From assembly GCF_020216025.1 (NCBI RefSeq), contig NZ_JAIWNC010000007.1, forward strand, positions 1 to 33,934: a stretch of DNA of 33,934 nucleotides, written 5' to 3'. Origin of the DNA: Jidongwangia harbinensis (GTDB lineage Bacteria > Actinomycetota > Actinomycetes > Mycobacteriales > Micromonosporaceae). Numbering within the stretch: position 1 is the stretch's first letter; each line of letters starts with the position of its first letter. The notes below the pieces were generated by a model. It worked only from the letters and a program-made list of their open reading frames with translations, did not search any database and was not told the origin of the DNA. The position numbers were made by a program, and so were the translations under genes. This document shows positions 8,259 through 20,176 of the stretch, one piece after another.

Positions 8259-8906
8259 GTGATGCTCTACGACTGCCGGACCACCGCCGACCGGGACCGG
8301 GGCATCGCCGCGGCCGTCGAGGCGGTCAAGAGCGGCGAACTCGTGGTGTTGCCCACCGACACGGTGTACGGCATCGGCGCCGACGCGTTCACCCCGCACG
8401 CGGTGACCGCCCTGCTCAACGCGAAGGGCCGCGGCCGCAACGTGCCGCCGCCGGTGCTGGTCGGCTCCCGCCACACCCTCGACGGCCTGGTGTATTCGTT
8501 GCCCAAGGCCGCCCGCGACCTGGCCGACGCGTTCTGGCCGGGCGCGCTGACCATCATCGTCGAGCACTCGCCGAGCCTGCAGTGGGACATCGGCGACACC
8601 GGCGGCACGGTCGGCGTGCGGATGCCGCTGCACCCGGTGGCGCTCGAGGTGCTGCGCGAGGTCGGCCCGATGGCGGTGTCCTCCGCGAACAAGCACGGCC
8701 AGCCCGCCGCCACCACCGCGGAGGAGGCGCGCGACCAGCTCGACTACTCGGTCCGCGTGTACCTCGAAGCGGGACAGTGCCCGGAGCCGGTGCCGAGCAC
8801 GATCGTCGACGTGACCGGCGACGTGCCGCGCATCGTGCGCGCCGGCGCGATCCCGTGGGAGAAGCTCCAGGACGTGGTGCCCGAGCTCCCGCCGGGACTG
8901 GCCTGA
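8259..8906 (+). CDS. tsaC: L-threonylcarbamoyladenylate synthase (YrdC/Sua5 family)
   Basis: 215 aa. The YrdC domain fills the whole protein: PTDTVYG at 32-38, the NAKGRGRNVPPPVLV strand at about 54-68 that supplies basic residues to the ligand pocket, and SSANKHGQPAATT further on. It makes threonylcarbamoyl-AMP from threonine, bicarbonate and ATP, the first step of t6A37 tRNA modification. There is no C-terminal Sua5 domain, so it is the short TsaC form. GTG at 8259 is preferred because it lies seven bases after the CAGACT -10 element; ATG at 8262 is the alternative and would lose one residue. No ribosome site exists for either. One base separates it from the phosphatase gene. Confidence 0.94.
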   Translation: MMLYDCRTTADRDRGIAAAVEAVKSGELVVLPTDTVYGIGADAFTPHAVTALLNAKGRGRNVPPPVLVGSRHTLDGLVYSLPKAARDLADAFWPGALTIIVEHSPSLQWDIGDTGGTVGVRMPLHPVALEVLREVGPMAVSSANKHGQPAATTAEEARDQLDYSVRVYLEAGQCPEPVPSTIVDVTGDVPRIVRAGAIPWEKLQDVVPELPPGLA

Positions 8907-8907
8907 G

Positions 8908-9528
8908 ATGGCGCCGTTCACGGTTCTGCACGTGTGCATGGGCAACATCTGCCGTTCGCCGATGGCGGAGCGGCTGCTGGCCCGCGCCGTGCGAGACCGT
9001 GCGACGGCGCTGGCCTCGGCCGGCGGCGGCACCGGACCGGCCGACCAGCTGGTCCGCAGCGTCAGCGCCGGCACCGGCGGCTGGCACGAGGGCGAGGCGA
9101 TGAACCCGCCCGCGTCCCGCCAGGTCCTCGGCCGCGGCGGCGCGGTGGACGGCTTCACGGCCCGCAAGCTGCGCGGCGACTTCATCGACGAGGCCGACCT
9201 GGTCCTCACCGCCACCGCCGACCAGTACGACTACGTGGTCGCCCTGCGGCCGGAGGCGGCGGCCCGTACGTTCGTGCTCGGCGAGTTCGGCCGCCTGCTG
9301 CCCACCGTCGACGCCGGTGCCCTGCCACCGGCCGGGCCCACCCTCGACGCGGTGTACGCACGCGGCGTCGCGATCGTCGAGGCGGTGCACGCCCGGCGCG
9401 GCAGTGACCCGGCGCTGCCCACCGACGACCTGGACGACCCGTGGGGACGCGGCGACCAGACGTTCACCCGGATCGGCGACGAGATCGAGGACACCACGGT
9501 CCCGTTCGCCACGCTCCTGCTGCCCTGA
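8908..9528 (+). CDS. Low-molecular-weight protein-tyrosine phosphatase family protein
   Basis: 206 aa. The active-site loop CMGNICRSP begins at C10 with the arginine at R16, fitting CX5R, and a DDPWG motif at 176-180 carries the expected general-acid Asp (D177). Typical members have about 150 residues; the extra length lies mainly between residues 30 and 85, an Ala/Gly-rich insertion, and between 130 and 170. The reaction would be hydrolysis of phosphotyrosine or arginine-phosphate in cytosolic proteins; no substrate can be named from the sequence. The same phosphatase next to tsaC is conserved in many actinomycetes, and the one-base gap to tsaC indicates co-transcription. Seven bases separate its stop from that of the convergent SDR gene. 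Confidence 0.88.
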   Translation: MAPFTVLHVCMGNICRSPMAERLLARAVRDRATALASAGGGTGPADQLVRSVSAGTGGWHEGEAMNPPASRQVLGRGGAVDGFTARKLRGDFIDEADLVLTATADQYDYVVALRPEAAARTFVLGEFGRLLPTVDAGALPPAGPTLDAVYARGVAIVEAVHARRGSDPALPTDDLDDPWGRGDQTFTRIGDEIEDTTVPFATLLLP

Positions 9529-9535
9529 CCAGGCG

Positions 9536-11014
9536 TCACGGGACCCGGCTGGGCGCCTTCGGGTCGAGCTGTTCGGCGCCGCGGGCGATGTTGCGGGCCA
9601 TCCCGCTGAAGATGACGCCGTGGAACGGCAGCACCGCGGCCCAGTACGCGTGCCCGGCCAGCCCCCGCGGCACGAACACCGCCCGCTGCCGGTACCGGCT
9701 GTGGGTGTCGTCCACCCGCTCCGCGTACATCTCCAGCCAGGCCCGGCCCGGCACCCGCATCTCGGCCCGCAGCCGCAGCAGCTCGCCGGGGCAGATCTCC
9801 TCCACCCGCCACCAGTCCAGCGCCTCGCCGACCAGCAGCCGGTCCCGGTCGCGCCGTCCGCGGCGCAGCCCGACGCCGCCGACCAGGCGGTCCAGCCAGC
9901 CGCGCACCGACCAGGCCAGCGGGAACGAGTACCACCCGTTCTCACCGCCGACGCTCTCGATCACCCGCCACAGCGCGGCCGCCGGCGCCTGCACGTCCCG
10001 GTGCCGGTCGTCGATGTAGACCGAGCCGCCGGACCAGGACGGGTCGCTGGGCAGCGGCTCGGCGGCCACGTCCCGGCCGGCCGCGTTGGACCACCGGGTC
10101 TCCACGTCGGCGTCGCGGATCTTGTCGAGCGCGCGCCGGACCGCCTCGTCGAAACCCAGCAGATCCCCGTCGGGTACGTGGACGGCGATGTCGTGTTCGT
10201 GCGTCACGGCCTCGTGCACCAGGCTGGCCACCAGGGGGCGGGCGATCGCGTTCGGCACCGGCGTGATCGCGCCGACCCAGTGTGCGGACAGCCACGGGCT
10301 CAACGGTCGTACCGGCAGGATCACCCGGCGGCGCAGGCCGGCCACCGCGGCGTACCGGTGCATCATCTGCTCGTAGGTGAGCACGTCCGGGCCGCCGATG
10401 TCGAAGCCGCGGTTCACCTCGGGCGGCAGGTCGGCGGCGGCGATCAGGTAGCGGAGCACGTCGCGTACCGCGATGGGCTGGATCCGGTTGTGCACCCAGC
10501 GCGGCGTGATCATGACCGGTAGGCGTTCGGTCAGGTAGCGCAGCATCTCGAACGACGCCGAACCGGAACCGATGATCACCGCGGCCCGCAGCACCGCGGT
10601 GGGTACCCCGCTGGCCAGCAGGATGTCGCCCACCTCGGCGCGGGAGCGCAGGTGCGGCGACGGGCGGTCGCCGGCCGGGGTCTCCGGACCGCCCAGGTAG
10701 ACGATGCGGCGGACCCCGGCGGCCCGGGCCGCGGCGGCGAAGTTCTCCGCGGCCCGCCGGTCCAGTTCCTCGAAGCCGGGCTGTCCGAGCGAGTGCATCA
10801 GGAAGTACGCGACATCGACGTCCTGGAACGCGGGCGCCAGCGTGTCGGGCCGGCCCAGATCGCCCTCGACCACCTCCACCCGGTCCGCCCAGGGCACGTC
10901 CCGCAGCCGTCCGGCGCTGCGGGACAGGCAGCGGACGGTGTGACCGGCGTCGAGCAGACGGGGAGCCAGGCGGCCACCGATGTACCCGGTGGCGCCGGTG
11001 ACGAGACAGCGCAT
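9536..11014 (-). CDS. NAD(P)-binding SDR-type protein with C-terminal DUF2867
   Basis: 492 aa in two parts. Residues 1 to about 290 are an atypical/extended short-chain dehydrogenase with the nucleotide-binding GATGYIGGRLAPRLL at 7-21 and an IVYLGGPETP strand; the usual YxxxK catalytic pair is not obvious, so it may be a NmrA-like sensor or an isomerase rather than an oxidoreductase. Residues from about 330 to the end match the DUF2867 (START-like) region, with VGGENGWYSFPLAW, GEALDWWRVEE and PGRAWLEMYAE phrases and a hydrophobic stretch VFVPRGLAGHAYWAAVLPFH. The combination is common in actinomycetes but its substrate is unknown. ATG at 11014 gives the natural MRCLVTGATG start; a weak CACAGT -10-like element ends eight bases upstream. 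Divergent from glyA. Confidence 0.85.
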   Translation of the reverse strand: MRCLVTGATGYIGGRLAPRLLDAGHTVRCLSRSAGRLRDVPWADRVEVVEGDLGRPDTLAPAFQDVDVAYFLMHSLGQPGFEELDRRAAENFAAAARAAGVRRIVYLGGPETPAGDRPSPHLRSRAEVGDILLASGVPTAVLRAAVIIGSGSASFEMLRYLTERLPVMITPRWVHNRIQPIAVRDVLRYLIAAADLPPEVNRGFDIGGPDVLTYEQMMHRYAAVAGLRRRVILPVRPLSPWLSAHWVGAITPVPNAIARPLVASLVHEAVTHEHDIAVHVPDGDLLGFDEAVRRALDKIRDADVETRWSNAAGRDVAAEPLPSDPSWSGGSVYIDDRHRDVQAPAAALWRVIESVGGENGWYSFPLAWSVRGWLDRLVGGVGLRRGRRDRDRLLVGEALDWWRVEEICPGELLRLRAEMRVPGRAWLEMYAERVDDTHSRYRQRAVFVPRGLAGHAYWAAVLPFHGVIFSGMARNIARGAEQLDPKAPSRVP

Positions 11015-11053
11015 AACTCATGACTGTGCCCGCAGGCAGGGGTGGATAAGCCA

Positions 11054-11059
11054 TATGCT
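11054..11059 (+). promoter_or_regulatory. -10 element (TATGCT) of glyA
   Basis: TATGCT lies 33 bases before the glyA ATG, giving a leader of about 25-28 bases that includes the ribosome site GTGAGGAA (11081-11088). No convincing -35 box was seen. Confidence 0.5.
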
Positions 11060-11092
11060 CGAAATCGCAGCGCCGCCGACGTGAGGAACGCC

Positions 11093-12382
11093 ATGCACAC
11101 GTACTGGGGTCCGGACTTCGACCTGTTGGCGCGTGAGGATCCGGAGATCGCCGGGGTGGTGCTGGGCGAGCTGGACCGGCAGCGCGCCGGCCTGCAGCTC
11201 ATCGCCAGCGAGAACTTCACGTCGCCGGCGGTCCTGGCCGCGCTCGGTTCCACGCTGACCAACAAGTACGCCGAGGGGTACCCCGGGCACCGCTACTACG
11301 GCGGGTGCGCCCAGGTGGACCGGGCCGAGGACCTCGCCGTGCAGCGCGCCCGGGACCTGTTCGGCGCGGAGCACGCGAACGTGCAGCCGCATTCCGGGGC
11401 GTCGGCGAACCTGGCCGCGTACGCCGCCCTGGTCCAGCCGGGCGACACGGTGCTGGCGATGGACCTGCCGCACGGCGGTCACCTCACCCACGGCAGCAAG
11501 GTCAACTTCTCCGGCAAGTGGTTCCACCACGTCGGGTACACCGTGCGCGCGGACACCGAGCTGATCGACTACGACGAGGTTCGCGACCTGGCCCTGGCGC
11601 ACCGTCCGAAAATGATCATCTGTGGCGCCACCGCGTACCCCCGCCTGATCGACTTCGCCCGGTTCCGGGCGATCGCCGACGAGGTGGGCGCGTACCTGAT
11701 GGTGGACGCGGCACACTTCATCGGCCTGGTCGCCGGGCGGGCGGTGCCGTCACCCGTAGCGCACGCCGACGTGGTCACCTGCACCACCCACAAGGTGCTG
11801 CGCGGACCGCGGGGCGGCATGATTCTCTGCCGTGAGGATCTCGCCCCGCGCATCGACAAGGCCGTCTTCCCGTTCACCCAGGGCGGGCCGATGATGCACG
11901 CCGTGGCCGCGAAGGCGGTCGCTCTGCGGGAGGCGGCGCGGCCCGATTTCCAGCGGTACGCCGAGCAGGTGGTCCGGAACGCCCAGGCGCTGACCGCCGG
12001 GCTCGCCGCCGAGGGGATGCGCCCGGTCTCCGGTGGCACCGACACCCACCTCGCCCTGCTCGACCTGCGCGAGGCGGGCGTCACCGGCCGGGACGCCGAG
12101 GCGCGCTGCGAGCTGGCCGGGATCACGCTGAACAAGAACGCCATTCCGTACGACCCGGAGCGGCCGACCGTGGCCTCCGGGGTGCGGGTGGGCACACCGT
12201 GCGTGACCACCCAGGAGATGCGGGAGGGCGAGATGCGTCACATCGCCGGGCTGATCGCGCTCGCGGTGGGCGCCGACCCGCGGACCGCGCCCGGTGCGGC
12301 CCGGCTGGCCGACGTGCGTGACGAGGTGACCGCGCTGGTCCGGCGGTTCCCGGCGTACGCGGCGACCGGGGTCCCGGCGTGA
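11093..12382 (+). CDS. glyA: Serine hydroxymethyltransferase
   Basis: 429 aa, full length. It interconverts serine and glycine while charging tetrahydrofolate with a methylene group, using pyridoxal phosphate. The cofactor lysine is K234 in [12 protein letters not shown]; the residue after it is Val where Thr is most common. LIASENF (36-42), [20 protein letters not shown] and [12 protein letters not shown] are the other family landmarks. ATG at 11093 follows GTGAGGAA. The C-terminal codons GCGACCGGGGTCCCGGCGTGA form the first copy of a 45-bp tandem repeat that continues into the next gene, and its TGA overlaps that gene's GTG (GTGA). The copy here lacks one C relative to later copies, which is what puts the TGA in frame. 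Location before the ATP synthase operon is typical for actinomycetes. Confidence 0.96.
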   Translation: MHTYWGPDFDLLAREDPEIAGVVLGELDRQRAGLQLIASENFTSPAVLAALGSTLTNKYAEGYPGHRYYGGCAQVDRAEDLAVQRARDLFGAEHANVQPHSGASANLAAYAALVQPGDTVLAMDLPHGGHLTHGSKVNFSGKWFHHVGYTVRADTELIDYDEVRDLALAHRPKMIICGATAYPRLIDFARFRAIADEVGAYLMVDAAHFIGLVAGRAVPSPVAHADVVTCTTHKVLRGPRGGMILCREDLAPRIDKAVFPFTQGGPMMHAVAAKAVALREAARPDFQRYAEQVVRNAQALTAGLAAEGMRPVSGGTDTHLALLDLREAGVTGRDAEARCELAGITLNKNAIPYDPERPTVASGVRVGTPCVTTQEMREGEMRHIAGLIALAVGADPRTAPGAARLADVRDEVTALVRRFPAYAATGVPA

Positions 12383-12510
12383 GCGGGGCGGAAACCGGGC
12401 GGCCCGCGAACCCGGCGACCGGGGTCCCCGGCGTGAGTGCGCCGGAAACCGGGCGGCCCGCGACCGGGGTCCCCGGCGTGAGCGGGCCGGAAACCGGGGG
12501 GCCCGCGACC
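12362..12510 (+). repeat. 45-bp tandem repeat across the glyA/atpI-like junction
   Basis: Copies begin with GCGACC at 12362, 12415, 12460 and (degenerate) 12505; spacing is 53, 45 and 45 bases. In the downstream gene the unit codes for 15 residues, [15 protein letters not shown]. The first copy is one C short and carries the glyA stop codon. Each copy holds a GTGAG that could serve as a start codon. Confidence 0.9.
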
Positions 12511-13014
12511 CGGGGGGTGCCGACGCAGGGTGGGGCGGTGCGGCCCGGGGTGGTGCGCGCGATCCTCGGCCGGGACGTCGACGACGACCAGCGCCCGCTG
12601 CCGGAGCTGCCGCCGCTGCCCGAGGACCCGCGCTGGCGGATCGAGCACCTGCCGTTCGTCGCGGCGGTCGGGTTCGCCCTGGTGCTCTGCGCGGCCTCGA
12701 TCGGCTTCCTCGCCGGTGGTCCGACCGCCGCCCTCGGTGCCGGCGCGGGTACCGCCGTGGTGACCGTCGGCGTCACGCTGACCACGCTGGTCATCGCGTG
12801 GGCGGACGTGATTCGGCCGGCCCTGGTGATGCCGGTGGGGCTGGCGGTCTATGTGATCAAATACTCATTGATCATCTTCCTGATGATCAGCGTTGCGGCC
12901 AGTGGGTGGGCCGGTGGTGATCCGATGGCCTGGGGCATCGCGGGCGGCAGCATCGTGCTGACCGGGGTGCAGGTGTGGTGGCTGACCCGGCTGGCGCGCC
13001 GCCGCACGCCCTGA
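12379..13014 (+). CDS. Four-TM membrane protein, AtpI-like, with repeat-derived N-terminus
   Basis: 211 aa from a GTG overlapping the glyA stop. Residues 1-47 consist of the Gly/Pro-rich 15-residue repeats; 55-88 are acidic and Pro-rich; hydrophobic segments at about 93-113, 116-141, 149-175 and 183-203 form four membrane spans. Size, topology and position directly before atpZ and atpB fit the loosely conserved AtpI (ATP synthase I chain) group, but no diagnostic motif was recognised, so this is inference. AtpI-type proteins are thought to help assemble the c-ring or handle magnesium. The true start is uncertain: GTG codons at 12433, 12478 and 12537 are in frame, and the conserved part probably begins near [16 protein letters not shown]. 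No strong ribosome site is present, so coupling to glyA is likely. Confidence 0.7.
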   Translation: MSGAETGRPANPATGVPGVSAPETGRPATGVPGVSGPETGGPATRGVPTQGGAVRPGVVRAILGRDVDDDQRPLPELPPLPEDPRWRIEHLPFVAAVGFALVLCAASIGFLAGGPTAALGAGAGTAVVTVGVTLTTLVIAWADVIRPALVMPVGLAVYVIKYSLIIFLMISVAASGWAGGDPMAWGIAGGSIVLTGVQVWWLTRLARRRTP

Positions 13015-13140
13015 TCTGGCTGGTCAGCTGGCTTGCGGCGGGACTCGGCGCCCGATCCGGTGACAGCCGTGCGGCAGCCCTGGCCCCGGCTTGAATCGGA
13101 GGGGTACTGTTTCGCCGAGCCGCCAGCGCCCCCGTCGCCG

Positions 13141-13159
13141 GGACAACCCACCGTTGTCC
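13141..13159. promoter_or_regulatory. Perfect inverted repeat upstream of atpZ
   Basis: GGACAAC and GTTGTCC flank a five-base centre CCACC, a 7+5+7 palindrome about 35 bases upstream of the atpZ -10 element. It could be an operator for a dimeric regulator or a small hairpin in a read-through transcript from the upstream gene. No regulator is assigned. Confidence 0.5.
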
Positions 13160-13193
13160 GGGGGGTCTCGGCCAGCCTCATGTTTCCTGCTGA

Positions 13194-13199
13194 TATCGT
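13194..13199 (+). promoter_or_regulatory. -10 element (TATCGT) before atpZ
   Basis: TATCGT ends ten bases before the ATG at 13210, implying a leader of only about three bases. It is the best candidate for the ATP synthase operon promoter. The 195-base gap between the AtpI-like gene and atpZ is otherwise uncoded. Confidence 0.5.
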
Positions 13200-13209
13200 T
13201 TCGCCCGTC

Positions 13210-13443
13210 ATGGCCGGTCAGCAGCCCCCCTCAGAACCCCGCAAGGACGACGCCTACGAACCGGTGAATTCCGGTTCCGGTTACGTGGCGATCAGTTACC
13301 TCATCGGGGGAATGGTCGTGTGGGGCGGGATCGGCTGGCTGGTGGATCAGTGGCTCGGCACCAAGGGCATCGCGATGGGTATCGGAGCGGTGGTCGGCGG
13401 CGCGGCCGGTGTCTACCTCATTGCGCGCCGTCTCGGCGCCTGA
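13210..13443 (+). CDS. atpZ: AtpZ/AtpI family small membrane protein
   Basis: 77 aa with two predicted membrane helices (about 25-45 and 52-72) separated by a short loop. The glycine pattern IGGMVVWGGIGWLVDQWLG, then GIGAVVGGAAGVYLIARR, with an Asp in the first helix end, is the hallmark of the AtpZ group of F-type ATPase accessory proteins, proposed to act in magnesium or calcium handling or in rotor assembly. The first 22 residues are polar and charged. It is the first gene after the probable promoter of the ATP synthase operon and is followed 15 bases later by atpB. Confidence 0.85.
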   Translation: MAGQQPPSEPRKDDAYEPVNSGSGYVAISYLIGGMVVWGGIGWLVDQWLGTKGIAMGIGAVVGGAAGVYLIARRLGA

Positions 13444-13458
13444 CCTGGAAGGGCTACG

Positions 13459-14247
13459 GTGACCGGTCGAACGATCGTTCTCGCGTCGGAGGTTCCTTTC
13501 CCGCCGAGCGTCGAGGACTTCTACCTGCCCAGCATCGTTCCGTGGGGCGGGCACGACTACTGGTTCACCAAGATCACTCTGCTGCTGTGGATCACGGTCG
13601 CGATGCTGATCATCTTCTTCCTGGTGGCCTACCGGAAGCCGAAGCTGGTGCCGACCAAGCGGCAGTGGCTCGCCGAGTCGATCTACGGGTTCGTGCGGAA
13701 CAACATCGCCGTCGACATGATCGGCAAGGAGGGCGTGCGCTTCGCGCCGTACCTCACGACGCTCTTCTGCTTCATCTTCGTGATGAACCTCTGGGGCATC
13801 GTGCCGATGGCCCAGATCTCGCCGAACTCGCACATCGCGTTCCCGATCATCCTCGCGCTGATCAGCTGGGTGATGTTCATCTACCTGGGCTTCAAGAAGC
13901 ACGGCATCGGCTACATCAAGTTCGCCCTGGTGCCGCCGGCCCCGTGGTTCATCCTGCCGATCCTGGTGCCGATCGAGTTCTTCTCGAACTTCATCGTGCG
14001 GCCGTTCTCGCTCGCCATCCGGCTCTTCGCCAACATGTTCGCGGGCCACATGCTGCTGTTGGTCTTCACGCTCGGCGGCTTTGCGATGATCAACGCGAAC
14101 GCACTGCTGACGCCGATCTCGATTCTGTCCTGGCTGATGACCATCGCTCTGACGTTCCTCGACTTCGCGGTCATCGCGTTGCAGGCCTACGTCTTCACGG
14201 TGCTGACCGCCAGCTACATCCAGGGCTCGCTCGCGGAAAGTCACTGA
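13459..14247 (+). CDS. atpB: ATP synthase F0 subunit a
   Basis: 262 aa with the normal multi-helix topology. It forms the proton half-channels beside the c-ring. The essential arginine is R188 in PFSLAIRLFANMFAGH (182-197), and the C-terminal helix ends in LQAYVFTVLTASYIQGSL, the family signature. The N-terminal 35 residues are outside. GTG at 13459 is chosen because GGAAGGG precedes it by six bases and upstream in-frame codons run into atpZ. It lies in the plus-strand operon atpZ-B-E-F-H-A-G-D. Confidence 0.97.
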   Translation: MTGRTIVLASEVPFPPSVEDFYLPSIVPWGGHDYWFTKITLLLWITVAMLIIFFLVAYRKPKLVPTKRQWLAESIYGFVRNNIAVDMIGKEGVRFAPYLTTLFCFIFVMNLWGIVPMAQISPNSHIAFPIILALISWVMFIYLGFKKHGIGYIKFALVPPAPWFILPILVPIEFFSNFIVRPFSLAIRLFANMFAGHMLLLVFTLGGFAMINANALLTPISILSWLMTIALTFLDFAVIALQAYVFTVLTASYIQGSLAESH

Positions 14248-14330
14248 GCCCGAGCCCTGGTCTGAGTTTCCTGTTGTAAGGCCCGTTGTCGTCCCGCATG
14301 ACAGTCATGCGAGATACCAGGAGGAACTGA

Positions 14331-14567
<237 letters not shown>

Positions 14568-14592
14568 TCCTCAGCCTCGACAGGAGGTGCCC

Positions 14593-15144
14593 ATGAAATC
14601 CGTTGACTATCTGGCTTCCGAGGCCGAGCACAGCCCGATCGTGCCGCTCTGGCAGGAGCTGGTACTCGGTTCGATCGCCTTCGCCATCATCTGCTTCGTC
14701 CTGATGAAGTTCGTCTTCCCCCGCATGGAGGAGACGTTCCGGGCCCGGGTCGACGCGATCGAGGGCGGGATCAAGCGCGCCGAAACGGCGCAGGCCGAGG
14801 CGAACGAGCTGCTCGAGCAGTACCGTGCGCAGCTCGCCGAGGCCCGCACCGAGGCGGCCCGGATCCGCGACGAGGCCCGTGCCGACGCGGAGGGCATCCG
14901 GCAGGACGTTCTCGCCAAGGCCCGGGAGGAGTCCGACCGGATCATCGCGGCCGGCACCGAGCAGCTGGCCGCGCAGCGCGAGAGCATCGTGCGGGAACTG
15001 CGCGCCGAGGTGGGCACGCTCGCCGTCGACCTGGCCGGCCGGATCGTCGGTGAGTCGCTCGCCGACGAGGCGCGCAACCGCGGCACGGTCGACCGGTTCA
15101 TCAACGAGCTGGACGCCACCGGCCCGACCGGCGGGCGGCGCTGA
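14593..15144 (+). CDS. atpF: ATP synthase F0 subunit b
   Basis: 183 aa. One membrane helix at about 20-43 is followed by a long charged coiled coil, rich in Glu, Ala and Arg, which forms the outer stalk to the delta subunit. AGGAGG is seven bases before the ATG at 14593. Only a single b gene is present, so the stalk should be a homodimer. The stop codon overlaps the atpH start by one base (TGATG), coupling the two. Unlike mycobacteria, which fuse a b-like segment to delta, b and delta here are separate. Confidence 0.96.
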   Translation: MKSVDYLASEAEHSPIVPLWQELVLGSIAFAIICFVLMKFVFPRMEETFRARVDAIEGGIKRAETAQAEANELLEQYRAQLAEARTEAARIRDEARADAEGIRQDVLAKAREESDRIIAAGTEQLAAQRESIVRELRAEVGTLAVDLAGRIVGESLADEARNRGTVDRFINELDATGPTGGRR

Positions 15145-15962
15145 TGGCGTCCGCCGGCCGGGAGGCCTTCGCCGAAGCGGCGGAGCGGCTCGCCGCGGAC
15201 ACCGCCAAGGCCACGGCCGCGCAGCTGGCCACGGTCGCCGACGAGATCCTGTCGGTGGCCCGTCTGCTGCAGGGCGAGCCGCGGCTGCGCCGGGCGCTGA
15301 CCGACCCGTCGCGCAGCAGCGCGGACCGGTCGGAACTGCTCCGGTCGGTGCTCTCCGGCAAGCTGACCAAGGCCGCCGTGGACGTGCTCGCGTTGCTGGC
15401 CGGCGGCCGGTGGTCCCGGCCCAGCGAACTGCTGGACGCGGTCGAACGCCTCGGCGTCGACGCGCTGCTGCAGTCCGCGGACCGGTCCGGTGACCTGGCC
15501 GAGGTGGAGGACGAGCTGTTCCGTTTCGGGCAGACCGCCTCCGCGCACCCCGAGTTGGCGGTCACGCTCGGTGACCCCGGTGCGCCGATCGAGCGGCGGG
15601 CTAAGCTGGTGCAAGACCTGCTGAAAGGCAAGGTCCGGCTGGCCACGGGGCGACTCGTCGAGGTGGCGCTCGAAGGGTTCGGCGGCCGGGGCTTCGAGGC
15701 TTCGCTGACCCGGCTGGTGGAGTTGACCGCGGCGAAACGCGACCGTCAGGTGGCGTACGTGACCGTTGCGCGGCTCCTCAGTGATGACGACGAGCAGCGA
15801 CTGGCTGCCAAGTTGTCCGCCATGTACGGCCGGCAGGTCTCGCTGAAGGTCGACGTCGATCCGCGGATCGTCGGCGGCGTCAGCGTCCGGGTCGGCTCCG
15901 ACCTCTACGACGGCACGACCCTGCGGCGGCTCAACGAGGCCAAGCAGGCGTTCGCCCGATAA
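15144..15962 (+). CDS. atpH: ATP synthase F1 subunit delta
   Basis: 272 aa, longer than the 180 or so residues of enterobacterial delta but usual for actinomycetes. It caps the alpha3beta3 hexamer and clamps the b stalk. The C-terminal conserved region includes GGVSVRVGSDLYDGTTLRRL near 240-260, the delta/OSCP signature. The first half is a largely helical, Ala/Arg-rich extension. Starts at the ATG overlapping the atpF stop. An 84-base gap before atpA contains two copies of GGCGGCGACG but no promoter that I can support. Confidence 0.95.
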   Translation: MASAGREAFAEAAERLAADTAKATAAQLATVADEILSVARLLQGEPRLRRALTDPSRSSADRSELLRSVLSGKLTKAAVDVLALLAGGRWSRPSELLDAVERLGVDALLQSADRSGDLAEVEDELFRFGQTASAHPELAVTLGDPGAPIERRAKLVQDLLKGKVRLATGRLVEVALEGFGGRGFEASLTRLVELTAAKRDRQVAYVTVARLLSDDDEQRLAAKLSAMYGRQVSLKVDVDPRIVGGVSVRVGSDLYDGTTLRRLNEAKQAFAR

Positions 15963-16046
15963 GTTTCGTTCCCTTCGACGGCGGCGACGCCGACGAGCAG
16001 CCCCTCGGTGGCGGCGACGTCCCGAGCACACAAGAGAAGGCAGAGG

Positions 16047-17696
<1,650 letters not shown>

Positions 17697-17698
17697 CC

Positions 17699-20070
<2,372 letters not shown>

Positions 20071-20091
20071 TCCACCCGGGTCTGGGAAAGT

Positions 20092-20124
20092 GTGAGCCGC
20101 GTCGACCATGTCGGCGCGGCTCAC
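20092..20124 (+). terminator. Strong hairpin terminator after atpD
   Basis: GTGAGCCGCG (20092-20101) pairs with CGCGGCTCAC (20115-20124); inside, a T-G wobble and CGAC/GTCG (20103-20106 with 20110-20113) continue the stem to 15 pairs with a three-base loop CAT. It begins 21 bases after the atpD stop. No T-run follows. Confidence 0.85.
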
Positions 20125-20133
20125 TCGTTCGAG

Positions 20134-20139
20134 TAATCT
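20134..20139 (+). promoter_or_regulatory. -10 element (TAATCT) of the LCP gene
   Basis: TAATCT just downstream of the atpD hairpin would start transcription near 20146. This rules out the in-frame ATG at 20108, which lies in the hairpin loop, as the LCP start. Confidence 0.55.
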
Positions 20140-20176
20140 TGTCGGTGGACACTTGCGCGCCCCTGCGATCATCCCC

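Noticed and set aside
9536..11014. Classical SDR oxidoreductase
   Set aside because: The nucleotide-binding loop is present but the YxxxK catalytic pair was not found with confidence, and half the protein is DUF2867.
16008..16046. Extended atpA start at 16008
   Set aside because: Adds a basic, non-conserved segment and lacks a ribosome site; ATG 16047 has GAGAAGG and the conserved MAELTI beginning.
20108..20176. ATG at 20108 as LCP start
   Set aside because: It is located in the loop of the terminator hairpin and upstream of the TAATCT promoter; no ribosome site.
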